Shown here: one piece after another, positions 9,340 to 20,624 of the stretch
Layout of the letters: the number at the start of each line of letters is the position of its first letter
How positions within the stretch are numbered: position 1 is the first letter of the stretch
Assembly (NCBI GenBank): GCA_030220185.1
Contig: JASPKZ010008350.1
Coordinates: 2,610,174 to 2,674,173, forward strand
Length of the DNA: 64,000 bases
Direction of reading: 5' to 3'
DNA from: Diploptera punctata
Lineage: Eukaryota > Arthropoda > Insecta > Blattodea > Blaberidae
The notes under the pieces: model-generated
Seen by the model: only the letters and a program-made list of their open reading frames with translations
Databases searched by the model: none
Told to the model about the DNA's origin: nothing
Program-made: the position numbers and the translations under genes

Positions 9340-10560
9340 TTGGTGAGTGCAGATGCCTCATAAGCTCAAGTTTGACTTTTATCACTCGTAAAGGGTAAAA
9401 GGGGAGATGAGAAGGAATTAAAAGTAAGATATAAAAACTAGCCGATATTAGTGTTGAATCCATATTTTTCGACATAGCTAAAGTTATTGGTGACAGCCCC
9501 GATGTGCCCAAATTTGAACTTGGCAACCTTGAGGATGTGTAAAGGAATAACAAATAAAATAACCATGGCGACCTGGCGACCATTATTAGTATTGAAATCA
9601 TGGTTTTCGAGGTCGCGTATCTTGTTGGCGACACTCCCTATGCCATTTAAGCCGAAATATGACTCTTAGCCCTTTTAAAGGAGATACGTGAGAAATAAAA
9701 AAACAAAAATTCCAAAAAATGAACCACGTTAGTCTCGAATCTAAATTTTTCAGGGTAGCTATGATGATTGGTCATAGTCCCGATGATATTTAAGCCCACG
9801 TTTAACTTTTCGAAACCACAAGTGAAGACGAGGGAATGAAAAGAGGTGAAAAATAAATTGCAACAGTTAGATATAATGTTAAATCTGTTGTTTTCTGGGC
9901 GTGACAGTGTATATATATCACGTAATCCAACATTGTTCTTTTTATTTTCTTAAAAATGTTCACTAAATAATAAGAGAAATAAAAAATATGTTTAAACCGC
10001 TAGGGGATGAGAAGAGGTGAAAATTAAAATGTCAAAACTTGACCTAGAATTGATGATGATGATTATGACCTAGAATTATCAACATGTTGGGGTTGATACG
10101 TCATTTATTACAGTGGAGTATCATTTAAACCCATGTTTGACTCCTAGCACCCCTAAGGGATGAAAACGGACGAAAAATATTTACTATTACTTATATTGGT
10201 ATCTACCCCACTGTTCTATTATTGATACTGATATCTACCCCACTGTACTATTACTGATACTGGTATCTATCCCACTGTTTTTTTAATCAATAAGCTTATT
10301 GGTCATAGTTCCGATGACAATTTAGCTCAAGTTTGACCTGTAACTTTCCTAGCTTTATGAGAAGAGGCAACATGTAAAAATAATCATATAGGTCCGATAT
10401 ACATGTGCATAGTTTTCGGGGTCACTGGAATGAGTAGTGACAATCCCGATGTCGTTTAATTCCAAGTTCAGCTCTCATCTGCCTGAGAGGTGAGAAAGAG
10501 TGAGTAAAATATCAAATTTGGCCGAGAGTGACGTCCAATGCACAGTTTTCGAAGCTTGAT
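9340..10560. repeat. Decayed ~150-bp tandem array
   Basis: A degenerate phrase (CCCGATG, then TTTAAGCCCAAGTTTGAC-like, then a GGGATGAGAAGAGGTGAAAA-like stretch) recurs near 9350, 9495, 9635, 9778, 10120, 10310 and 10447. A TTTTCGRGGT-like segment lies between. The units are strongly diverged and unequal in length, so this is an old array. Short open frames inside it look accidental. Confidence 0.6.
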
Positions 10561-10616
10561 TGGTACCGAGAATATTGGCATAAATAGATGTGCGAGCAAG
10601 CCACGCAATCAGCTAA

Positions 10617-11100
10617 TCTAATATATCAAAATCATTGTTTGTTTGTTTGTTGGTTTGTTTGTTCGTATTCTATGCGCGGCCATAACGTTGATCCTATTTT
10701 GATTGGGTTTTTGCAAAATGTTCAGGAGATTCTCGTGATGAACATAGGCTATAAGGGAGTTGCAATACTCAACTCCTTCACCCCTAAAAATCACCCTTTG
10801 TAGCGAAAAACCTGAAATAAAGTCTCTGTTTTGACGCTTAAATGGCTTATGCTGCCTAAACCATAACAAATACACCAAATTAATGTACACAGAATCGAAT
10901 ATCTCACAAAACTGTACAAAAAAGTCCGCGACAGCATATGCTTATCTTTTACGGATAACTCGCAATAACAATTTTGTCTTTCATTGATGACAAGAAGATC
11001 GGGATAAGCAGATTCCCGGGAAATATAACAGCGCACGGCTGGGTGGTAAAACACATTAACATTTATTTAGTAGTAACAGCGCACGCCGGGTGTTAGCTAG
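10617..11100 (+). mobile_element. Non-autonomous Helitron-like element
   Basis: The 484-bp segment starts TCTAATATATCAAAATC after an A and ends TGTTAGCTAG before a T. That fits Helitron insertion between A and T with 5'-TC and 3'-CTRR ends. A short GC-rich hairpin (GCAC, GCCGG, GTGT) lies about 8 bp before the 3' end. No Rep/helicase coding is present. It carries a (GTTT)n stretch near 10637. Minus-strand open frames here are not recognisable. Confidence 0.5.
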
Positions 11101-11244
11101 TATTAAATAAATTAAATATATATATATATAAATAGACACATATCCAATTTAAGGATTAACAACAATTAAATCTTTTGTATTGTGAAATAATAAGAGAAAA
11201 AATGAATATTGGTTATTGAATAGTAGCTTATATACAGTATAAGC

Positions 11245-11475
11245 CATTAAATTGGTATGGGCACGTACGACGAATGCAAGAAGAAAGATTACCCAGGAAA
11301 ACATTGAAGTGGTGTCCACCTGGAAGAAGGAGGAGAGGAAGACCTCGAAACTCGTGGATGCAGGAAATAAGAACTGGAATGAGAGCAAGGGGACTGGAGG
11401 ACATGGATTGGATGGAGAGATACGAGTGGAGAAGAAAAATAAAACTTTAGGCACAGAAAGATGTGTAAACATTAA
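11245..11475 (+). pseudogene. L-f LINE fragment, C-terminal end
   Basis: The plus strand translates, with frameshifts, as WYGHVRRMQEERLPRKTLKW, GRRRRGRPRNSWMQEI and GLEDMDWMERYEWRRK, the C-terminal tail of a non-LTR ORF. The same family is found on the minus strand at 29900-31115. It is 5'-truncated. Confidence 0.7.
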
Positions 11476-11499
11476 AATTCTGTATATAAATAAATTGTG

Positions 11500-12415
11500 A
11501 AATATTTATGCTTATAAAAATTGAGATTTTTTTATTATGTTATATACAAACGGATTTTTATTCTGATAGAGTGTGTTCATAATTACTGATTTCCTTTGAA
11601 TAGGTCTAAATTAGATACAGAGAGAAACGGAGTGGATAGAAGTGAGAGAAGCGAAAATGGTACCTTCACGATTTACACAAGGAGCAAGCAACCTTGGGAT
11701 GTATCAATCAATTAGTCATGTCTATGTGAAGGAATTGTTTGGCACATCACAAGGGAAAGCATTCACTCTGTCTAGTACCAAGTTGGACTTCTGTAAAATG
11801 AAACCCCACGAGATCACCGTTGCATTATTCAGATGAACTCTTCAGAGATTTCTACACTCACTATGGCCATTATCTACTCCATCATTTAGACTCTAGATGC
11901 TATGTTTATCCAATACGTTCGATACTGTGTGGAACAACTAAAAAAAAGCTTTCTCTTCTTATGTCACAATCCATTTTCCTGTAAGGAGATTTGACAGTTG
12001 CTGATTTGTTTGAAAACAATCCTCTCTGACAAACATGCCTATCTACTTTCTTTTTTTTCGTAATAAGCAGAGATGGCACGACTTTTTCCAATGGAAAATT
12101 CAAATTTAAAAATATTCTTTATTACTTCTTGCTTCTATGGCTATTCATGTTACAGCTATAATATTTTATACAGAATGTTGGAAAATAAACTGAACGAAGA
12201 TAATAAAGTTATTTCTCCTGTTTACAAAATACCAAATACGTTTCCCTGGTTAAATAATTAAATATCTCGGGTCATAATATAGTTCTTTCGGGAAACCTGT
12301 TGCAGGACACTCCGTGATCTGATTAATATTATACAACGATTATTCATCGAGTAGGCATACATTTAATTTATCTAGGCCTACATATTGTGTTGAATAACGG
12401 ATAATTTCCAATTTG

Positions 12416-12417
<2 letters not shown>
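11500..12417. other. Unassigned sequence
   Basis: Short open frames of up to 65 codons on both strands (for example 11642-11836 and 12073-12261) have no recognisable motif. No repeat structure is evident. Confidence 0.3.

Positions 12418-12468
<51 letters not shown>
12418..12468. repeat. (TA)n microsatellite
   Basis: About 25 TA units. Confidence 0.95.
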
Positions 12469-12470
<2 letters not shown>

Positions 12471-13620
12471 TTGACTAACTAGAATTCATCTTCGTCATTA
12501 CCTTAGTTTAAGGTATTTTCTTATTGGAGTTCAATATTTTCGGTGCAGTATATTGGCTTGCATTATGTTGAGTTATGAATCTATGACATAATTAAAAATG
12601 ACTGTTAAAAGTTTGTCAGCAAAACGTATGATACCATTTTAACGAGAAATAAATTAGCAGCATCTTTATTGTCGAAGCGTAAAATAGTTGGCAGACATTT
12701 TTGATGATCAAGTCATTTAATGTATAAAAGTCATTGAAGAGCAGAAATATGATATAAAATGGATAAAGAAAAATTGTCTTAAACTACCCTCTATTTACAT
12801 TAAGGCAAGTCTTTGTAACATTAAAAAGTGTATGCAGAGTGTCCTGTACCGATATTAGGTCTAGGCATTGTTTCCCAGTTTCTAATATAATTGAAAGGAA
12901 TTTTCTTCAAATGTAATATAGGGAAAAATATGAAAGAGTAATAATAATCCGAAGTATACCGAGTTTATACTCAAAATAACGAGGGAAACATTTACAGTTC
13001 AATGAAAACATAAATAAATTGATACTTCGAGCCGCATAAGATTTTTATATAAAGTTTAATAAATTATCAACATCCTAGAGTTATTAGTCGGGTATAACTC
13101 ATGGTTTTTCCACGGGCCGCGTTGCTGAACACAATAGGGAAAGGAATTCGAACTGTCCCTTTGTAATACAAAATACACGGCCAAGGTACTGTCAACTTGA
13201 CATAATCCCCAAACAAGCAAATTACACTTTTACTATAAGATACAGAAAGACAGGTTTTCCAGTCTTAACGAGCATGGGATGCTCTCCAAAACCAATTTAG
13301 ATAGAAATATATTGGCATGACAGCAGACGTCTTTGTCGGAGATGTGGTACCCCTTCACATAGTAACTCGTTAAAGGAAAAATATATAAGATTATTTTTTG
13401 GCAACCTAAGAAACATATATAGAGGGTTTGGACATCGCTTAGTAAAGGAAAATGGGCGTAAACCAGCTTGTTTGGAAATCTGACGTATATTGAAGAGGGG
13501 AACCAACCCCAAAAGTTGTAACATTTGTTAATTCGTAAAGAGGCCCAAAGCATATATGTGGGCGGGATCATAAAATACCTGAAAAACTAAATAAATTATC
13601 CGCGACGAGTATCGCACAAC
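12469..13620. other. Unassigned sequence
   Basis: No recognisable gene. A minus-strand open frame of 112 codons (13233-13571) has no domain I know. Its RFPNKLVYAHF segment echoes the peptide of the 48-bp repeat at 3239, suggesting a shared interspersed repeat. Confidence 0.3.
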
Positions 13621-13751
13621 ACTTGTTGGCCCAAAGTCTTTTAGGGCACACTTACTTGTTGGCCCTCAGTCTAATAGGACGCACTTACTTGTTGGCCCTC
13701 AGTCTAATAGGACGCACTACTTGTTGGCCCACTGTCGAACAGGGCGCATTT
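13621..13751. repeat. 33-bp minisatellite, four copies
   Basis: Units start at 13621, 13654, 13687 and 13719 with ACTTGTTGGCCC and end near GGACGCACTT. The middle two are nearly identical and the outer two diverged. Confidence 0.9.
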
Positions 13752-14215
13752 CTCGCAACTCTAAAACATTAATCTGTTTATTTAAATTTCGTCAAAGTCA
13801 AGATCGTCTCCTGCATTGTGCTTTGGAACTCAAGGAAGTAGTCGGAGGACCCACTAGTGTATACATATACGAAAATAAATTACTCCATTGTGTTTACTCC
13901 ATGGCAGCCTCCAGTGATTTACATAATTATTTATGTCACTTTAAATCTTCCTTGCGTGAACCTTTGATGAGAATCCAGTTCTTATCGAACCATAAACCTG
14001 AGCAGTCCGGAGCATCAAACCGCCCAGGTACCCATATCCCTCGGACACCAAACCTTTTTCTACCGACCGAACCTAGCTAGTCCCGAGCAACAAATTAGTC
14101 CTCGTATCTTATCCTGGACACTAATTAAACCATCCCGGAGTAATATCTGTTACAAGTGTCTCCCAACAGTGGGGCTTATATCCAAAGTATCATACGCCAA
14201 GTAGAAATCTTGTTA
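13752..14215. other. Unassigned sequence with a 119-codon open frame
   Basis: A plus-strand frame (13721-14080) starts inside the minisatellite and is otherwise open, but contains no motif I recognise. It has no supporting start context. I treat it as a chance frame or an unknown repeat. Confidence 0.25.
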
Positions 14216-14899
14216 CAGTCCCAAATTGATGTATACACTCTTTGAAACGTTATTTCTCAGCAACGAAATGAGACAGAAATACAATTTTTGTTGTGTATGA
14301 TCCACAAGGCACTGGAAAAGCATAGCAACACGTTCATCGGTCTTCATAAACAATGGCGGCGAGATTATCATTCGATGAACGTAAGTGGATACTGAAGTGT
14401 TATTGGAAGGTAGAGAATGTTGTTGAGGTACAAGGACGTTAGATGGTTGACTTTGGGACACCACCACCAACAAGGGTAACAATAACAAGAATCCGAGACA
14501 CGTTTGAAGAAGATGCATGACTGCAACAGTATTCTCGTTATCAGTCGAACGTCTCTTTCTTCCGCACCGACCTTTCAACATATCTTGCACCATCCCATCG
14601 TCTTAAAACTTGTCTCATATTCTTGTTATTGTTACCCTTCGTGGTGGTGTCCCAAATTCAACTATCCAACGTCGTTGCTCTTCAACATCATTCTCCACTT
14701 TCCAATCACACTTCATTACGTTCATCGAATGATAATCACGCCGCCATTGTTGTTTATAAAGTCGTGAAGATTGATGAACGTGTTGCTATGCTTTTCCAGT
14801 GCCTTCTGGATCATACACAATATAAATTGTATTTCTATCTCATTTCGTTGCTGAGAAATAACGTTTCAAAGAGTGTATACATCAATTTGGGGCAGTCTG
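14216..14899. pseudogene. Two converging transposase fragments forming a large inverted repeat
   Basis: Outer ends (CAGTCCCAAATTGATGTATA at 14216; its reverse complement near 14880-14899) and the following ~280 bp are inverted copies. On the plus strand, from ATG 14353, the left copy reads MAARLSFDERKWILKCYWKV with one stop, then GTPPPTRVTITRIRDTFE. On the minus strand the right copy gives the same N-terminus, more damaged, and runs on to VQDMLKGRCGRKRRSTDNE near 14590-14515. This helix-turn-helix style N-terminus is known from insect Tc/mariner-like DDE transposases. The catalytic half is missing. Both copies point inward and meet near 14515. Confidence 0.65.
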
Positions 14900-15100
14900 T
14901 ATTTAATGTAATAAGTGAGTGTGATACTTATGTTCGTAGTATTTAAGGAAAAAATCAGAAATATGAGTAAAATATACCCTTATATTTACTAATTACTTGC
15001 AATCTCAATTTTATTTCTACAAGTATTAAGTATAGTTAGTACAGAACTCTTAAATTGTTAAAAAAATTAAATTGTTAAATTTAGTGAATTGTCACGCGTT

Positions 15101-15104
<4 letters not shown>

Positions 15105-15149
<45 letters not shown>
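15105..15149. repeat. (TA)n microsatellite
   Basis: Uninterrupted TA run. Confidence 0.95.
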
Positions 15150-15161
15150 CTTATATTCTTA

Positions 15162-15220
15162 TATTCTTTTCATATCATATTTGCCTTCATTGCCAAATGT
15201 CAAAAATATATTTATAATAT
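15162..15220 (+). mobile_element. SINE-E 3' tail, first copy
   Basis: ATTCTTTTCATATCATATTT and the next ~40 bp recur almost identically at 15463-15521, where they follow a tRNA-like head. This copy has no head and is taken as a truncated SINE-E. Confidence 0.55.
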
Positions 15221-15381
15221 CTATATATACAAGCGTTACTGCTATAAAGTAAATATTCTCTTTAATAATTTGCTGAACTGTTATGTTAGCCGCTAGATGG
15301 CAGTCGGAAGATCTTTCCACTACCTCTTGTGTGAATTGAGAATACTACATGTATAAGAAAATTGTATGTTTGTCTTGGAAT

Positions 15382-15521
15382 TCTTGGGTAGCTCAGTTGG
15401 TTAGAGCGCTAAAGGTACAGACTTTAGAGACTCGAGTTCAAATCCCGACTCAAGCATTCATTTTTCTTTTCATATCATATTTGCCTTCATTGCCAAATGT
15501 CAAAAAATATATTTATAATAT
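15382..15521 (+). mobile_element. SINE-E with a near-cloverleaf tRNA-like head
   Basis: 15382-15456 can fold as a tRNA. The acceptor TCTTGGG/CTCAAGC pairs at six of seven positions counting one wobble. The D arm is GCTC..GAGC with the A box TAGCTCAGTTGG, and the anticodon stem is CTAAA/TTTAG. The T arm TCGAG/CCCGA has loop TTCAAAT and one mismatch. The anticodon loop would be 9 nt instead of 7, so it is not a functional tRNA. A body and tail ending in an AT run follow to about 15521. Confidence 0.65.
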
Positions 15522-16378
15522 ATATATATATATATGCTCATTTATATAGTTATTTATTTAGAAACTATTTATATAATTACCTTAACAAATAAAACATATT
15601 TCGAGATTCAATCAACAATCAATTTCAATGTATTTTATGTGTTAGGGATTTTTCTATTGAAAAGTGATTAAAACGTTGAAAAATGTCGGTTATTTTGTAA
15701 TCCATGTATTGTAGATACAATTTAAATTTTGCTCTTACATTTTGTTAACACCCTAGACATTTTTTTTTTCAGAACTCACTAATATAATCATCAGACATAA
15801 TATACAGGTTCGTATGCTATAATTATGCATTTTTTAAAATTATGAACTACAATATTTTAGTTATCAGACATAGAAACTAGAATTCAGCACTATTTGAACG
15901 CAACGTTTGTATCTTGGACAACAAACATTATTATTTTTTAAATAAGGCTTGTTTATTTGCTGTGAATGACGTCGTGAGGCTTTACAAGACGTACATTTCA
16001 CTGGATATTAAATTTTCTTATATTCTTCATTTCTTCTCTTCCCCAGAACATAAACTGTCATATCACAAATATGTTCTTCTTTATTGCTTCTAGCAGTATA
16101 TCCTAATTTTGGAGTAAATTCCAGTGCATTTTACGACGGGTTTTATTGATATTTGCTATTATTTTATTATTACGTATTTGAAAAACTTAATTTATTTGGT
16201 GAAAGACATTGAATCTTCTCAAACAGCATAATTTTGTAATGCGTAAGAATTAACATTGTTACAATTAAATTAAGTCTTCTCTAATTCAGAGGCTTAACAT
16301 AATAAGCGTGGATATAAAAATTTTCAAAATTAAACCATGTTAATATAATAATAACCAGTTTTACATAATTATGTAGAT
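15522..16378. other. Unassigned AT-rich sequence
   Basis: No recognisable coding or repeat structure. Confidence 0.35.
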
Positions 16379-16393
16379 TATATGTGAGATAAT

Positions 16394-17658
16394 AAACTTA
16401 CTCCCTATATTGATGACATTCTAGGAGATCATCAATGTGCATTTAGAAGAAACAGGTCTACAACAGATCAGATTTTTAGTATAAGACAGATTTTAGAAAA
16501 GAAATGGGAATATAGTGGTACCGTACATCAACTATATGTAGACTTCAAAATAGCATATGATTCAATTAAGAGGGAGAAGTTATATAGTATCCTGCTGGAG
16601 TTCGGAATTCCTAAAAAGTTAGTTAGACTTATACGAATGTGTCTAAATGGCATAAAGAGTAGGGTGCGTGTAGGCAAAGAGTTTTCGGACACTTTTGAAA
16701 TCCAGAATGGGTTGAAACAAGGAGATGCACTATCTCCTCTACTATTTAATTTTGTACTAGAGCATGCCATTAAATCTTTAGAGAATGAGGAAGGCTTACA
16801 ACTGAATGGTATTAATAAACTGTTAGTTTATGCTGATGATGTAGTATTGTTGGCCGATAGTGAGGAGATACTAAAGGACAATACGCACACACTATTGAAT
16901 AACACTAAGAACTTAGGACTGGAAGTAAATATCAATAAAACTAAATATATGGTCACACGTCGAAATACATTATATAATGGAAATGGACAGCTAATGACAA
17001 ATGAGGGAAATTTTGAGGAAGTGGCTGAATTCAAATACCTAGGAACAATAATCACAAATAGGAATGAGATGCACAAAGAAATTAAACATAGGCTCAATTC
17101 TGCAAATGCGTGTTATTATGCATTGCAGAGACTCTTGATGTCCCAACTCCTTTCAAAAAAACGTTAAACTGAAAATATATAAAACTATTATTCTACCAGT
17201 TATATTATATGGATGCGAAACATGGACTCTTACTTTAAGGGAGGAAAGGAGATTACAAGTATTTGAGAATAAAGTACTTAGGAAAATTTTTGGACCAAAG
17301 AGAGATGAACAGACGGGTGAATGGAGAAAACTACATAACAATGAACTACATGGTCTTTATAGGAAGCCAGATATAATAAGAACAGTTAAGTCTCGTAGAC
17401 TGCGATGGGCAGGACATGTTGCACCTATGGGGAATGAAAGACTTGCATGGAAGCTTCTTGTAGGAAAGCCAGAGGGAAAACGCCCAGTTGGTAGACCAAG
17501 AATGAGGTGGGAGAACAACATGAACTATGATTTGAGGGAAGTAGATTATACAGGGAATGATTGGAAAATATTAGCTCAGGATAGGGATGTATGGAGAGCT
17601 TATGTCCGCGCGGCCATGAACCTATGGGTTCGATAGTGCCAGTGAGTAAGTAAGTAAG
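16394..17658 (+). pseudogene. L-a: best copy of an RTE-like LINE, 5'-truncated
   Basis: A copy-and-paste retroelement encoding reverse transcriptase. From about 16394 the frame gives DDILGDHQCAFRRNRSTTDQ, then YVDFKIAYDS and QGDALSPLLFN. The catalytic YADD box (LLVYADDVVLLAD) lies near 16825-16865, then EFKYLGTIITN. A frameshift in the A run near 17155-17161 breaks the frame. Downstream are LYGCETWTLT, SRRLRWAGHV, KPEGKRPVGRPRMRW and RDVWRAYVRAAMN, the C-terminal block I associate with RTE-like elements. The 3' end is a short (GTAA)n tail. A 15-bp target duplication, TATATGTGAGATAAT, flanks it at 16379-16393 and 17659-17673. The endonuclease part is absent, so this copy was dead on arrival. 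Confidence 0.88.
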
Positions 17659-17673
17659 TATATGTGAGATAAT

Positions 17674-18556
17674 TCTACCGGTTAATAATAATAATATTAC
17701 TTCAATTTTTGTAGATAGAGCGACCTAAATAAAATTATTAATAAAAAAAATTTAGATTATGTAAAGTAGGAGGAACAAAAATAAATAAGGACATGAAGTA
17801 GAATATGTTATGAGGATATAAAATAACAAGACAAAAAAAAATTAATAAAAAGAAGCGTTTTGTAACCCGGAAAAAGTTTCATGAAATTAATAAGAATAAC
17901 AATATTCAATGAAAATATTATCATGATAACCAGTAAAGATATTAATAGCTTGTTTCTTCATCAATTGTTTGTTAAAGCCAGCCAAGTATTATTAGGCGTT
18001 TTATGTATTTTGAAGTAGTTTACGTATAGAGAAATTATCGTGGTGGACGAATCGGAGCTTGGGAAGGTTATTCTAGGGGTTCTCCCACTTTTCTCTGCCA
18101 CAATTTCATTCCACTATTTCTACTTATTCACCTCGTCCATTTCATTTCGTTCATCTGCCATCCGTGATGGTGCATCAAGCATGGTCGGCCGGCACCCTTG
18201 TCATTCACATACCACTATAGGGGACTTAATCTCATCTCATCCCTCGAACCGACTCTGAGTTCGACACGAGTTAAGGATACTTGTTTATAGAGAAATAAAA
18301 ACATGATTATGCACTGTTGATTTATGCACTGCTGATCTATTCATAATCATAGACAAGGAACAGAAATAAATTAATGTCCAATTTTATAAATATACGGGAA
18401 TTATTTAATTAATTACTAAAAACGATGACGTATTCATATTAAATACACTGATATTAAATACTTTATTATCAAATAGGCATATATTAATTTGTATTGTTTA
18501 AAAATAATCGTTTAGTTAAAGAAGAAACTTATGGTAACATGTATTTACCTTCACAT
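17674..18556. other. Mostly unassigned; possible interspersed repeat at 18020-18290
   Basis: 18020-18290 contains an open frame and a run (GCATCAAGCATGGTCGGCCG, then GACTCTGAGTTCGACACGAG) resembling a dispersed insect repeat, but I cannot name a family. The rest is AT-rich without features. Confidence 0.3.
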
Positions 18557-18559
18557 ATT

Positions 18560-18561
18560 AC

Positions 18562-18610
<49 letters not shown>

Positions 18611-18632
18611 ATTAATATTATTACTATTATTT
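18560..18632. repeat. (ATT)n microsatellite
   Basis: ATT triplets with a few ATTAAT interruptions. Confidence 0.9.
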
Positions 18633-18726
18633 TGTCATTTTGTCAGTCAAATATTTATTTGTATTTGTGCTGGTTGAGTGGAAGAGAAGGCCTTATGGCC
18701 ATAACTCTGCCAGAATAAATAAAACA

Positions 18727-18805
18727 TAATAATAATAATAATAATAATAGCAATAATTTAATAATAATAATAATTATTATTATTATTATTATCATTATTA
18801 CTAAG
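18727..18805. repeat. (AAT)n/(ATT)n compound microsatellite
   Basis: AATAAT triplets run into ATTATT triplets, giving an AT-rich inverted repeat next to the 3' end of an L-a copy. Confidence 0.85.
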
Positions 18806-19965
18806 TAACTCATTGGCACTAACGAAACCGGAGGTTTATGCCCACGCGGATATGAACTCTCCATACTCCCCTATTTTGAGGTAATATTTTCCAAACATAC
18901 TCTGTATATTTGAAGAGAAAAATTATACGCTCAGACCGGGACTTGAACCCGGGTTCAAGTCCCGGTCTGAGCGTATAATTTTTCTCTTCAAATATGATTT
19001 ATCCATCATTGAGATGTACGAAATCAATAATAAATACTCTGTATAATTTACTTCTCCTAATCATGATTATTATTCTCCCACCTCATTCTTGGCATACCTA
19101 CTGTGCGCTTTGTCTCTGACTTTCTACAATTTGTTTAAATGGCACTATCCCATTCCCCATTTGGGCCACATATTCTGCCCATCACAATCTACGAGAAATA
19201 ACTGTTCTTATGACATGCGACTGCCCATAAAGATCATGTAGCTCTCTGTTATATAGTCTTTTCCATTACCCTCTCGTTCGTCTCTCTTTAGTCCACATGC
19301 TTTCCTAAGAATTTTATTCTCAAATACTCGTAAACTCTTCTCCTCCCTTAGAGTAAGAGTCCATGTTTCGCATCCATATAATATAACTGGGAAAATGACA
19401 CATATATTTTCAATTTATCGTTTTTTTTTAGTGCAGTTGGTATAAGTCTCTGTAATGCGTAATATCATGCAACTGGACTAATAACAGTTATGTATACTTT
19501 TAGTTTTGCTTTTTTTAGAAAAGTTTGGGATCACAAGATACCTTGTAAATCATTTCCAGAATTGCTTCTGTGTTTAATTTTTCCCCCACCCATTCCTGTT
19601 TGTAAGTAATAACTTCTGCTTCTAGTTACTTTAATTCAGCTACTTTTTTCCAAATTCTCCTTATTTGTCATTGGCTGTCAATTTCCGTTAATGCATTTCT
19701 ACATATTACCATATATTTAGTTTTATTTATATTTACTTCCAGTTGTAAGTTATGAACTTTAATTAATAAAATATACAACTTGGCCCTTAGTATCTCCTCG
19801 CTATCGCCTAATAATATTACATCGCCAGCACATACTAACAGCTTATTCATACCATTAAGATGCACGTCTTCTTTGCCTCTAAATATTTTTTTGGCATCTT
19901 CTAGCAATAAATTGAAGAGTTTGTCAAAAGTATGGCGTATCAAATTTTGAGTTACCACCAGAGTT
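18806..19965 (-). pseudogene. L-a LINE fragment split by a SINE-E insertion
   Basis: The minus strand matches L-a from the 3' end (CTCATTGGCACTAACGAAAC) through the VGRP/RMRW region and up to RT peptides LLVCAGDVILLGDSEEIL and VNINKTKYMV near 19700-19860. In the catalytic box the normal YADD reads CAGD, so it is inactive. The copy is interrupted at 18909-19033 by a palindromic SINE piece with a 12-bp target duplication. Confidence 0.8.
18909..19033 (+). mobile_element. Palindromic SINE-E 3' fragment with target duplication
   Basis: The insertion is flanked by ATACTCTGTATA at 18897-18908 and 19034-19045. Together with flanking target bases it contains a perfect 90-bp palindrome (18906-18995) centred on CCCGGG at about 18950. 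Each arm holds a perfect Pol III B box (GGTTCAAGTCC), a T-arm and a tRNA 3' acceptor-like stretch (CCCGGTCTGAGCG). The right half continues into a tail (GATTTATCCATCATTG) similar to that at 15480, ending AATAATAA. Confidence 0.85.
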
Positions 19966-20620
19966 CAATCATTTGCATGGAATCCTGCTATCTTCAGCAT
20001 AGTTAGTATGTCGTTGCTGCAAATGTATTAAATATGTAATGAGGGAGAGTCTGTTTGAACACACATTGAAAACTTTAAATCTTCATTCACATCTCTGTAT
20101 GGCTCCCTTCGATACGAATGGTCCTCTACTTGTCATGTAACTTAGTATTTTTGATGTGTGTCAATTTTATTTATACCTTGAACTATATACCCTTCTTGGT
20201 CAATTTAATTAAATGGAGAAGTATATTTTTGGCTCTATGGAGATTGATTCTATAACAGTTTGTACTCGTATGTATAAACTCTTGCGGTAAACAGCTTATC
20301 TTGACATTTAATGACGAAGCTCTTGTAAATAGATGAAGTGTTATTTCCGTACTTTGGACATTCCATTAAGGATTGTAATTGATAGGAGGGAGACTGGAAT
20401 TGCCACTTGGTGAGCGCATGTAATAATGGCATGAGTGTTGATAGTGCATCTCCCACTACATGTAAATTGCTTCCATTTCATTATGAGGCATCAGATCTTT
20501 CTTTAAAATAAGTCAAATACCATGTAGTTTCAGATCTTTCAATCAATAATTTAGAATTATACGCAATTGTAGAGAGTGTTATAGGCCCTTACCTTCAAAC
20601 TTTTAGGATATATATATATA
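19966..20620. other. Unassigned sequence
   Basis: A 68-codon minus-strand frame (20250-20456, MGDALSTLMPLLHALTKW) is faintly reminiscent of a LINE RNase H tail, but not enough to call. Confidence 0.25.
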
Positions 20621-20624
20621 TATA

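Noticed and set aside
13721..14080. 119-codon plus frame as a host gene.
   Set aside because: It starts inside a minisatellite, shows no recognisable domain or exon structure and lies among TE remnants.
14213..14593. 126-codon minus frame with a signal-peptide-like LLLLPLLVVV segment.
   Set aside because: Its first ~25 codons are transposase (QDMLKGRCGRKRRSTDNE). The hydrophobic part is antisense to the other transposase fragment in the inverted repeat.
15382..15456. Functional tRNA gene.
   Set aside because: Most of a cloverleaf can be drawn, but the anticodon loop has 9 nt and two stems carry mismatches. A SINE-like body and tail follow, repeated at 15162.
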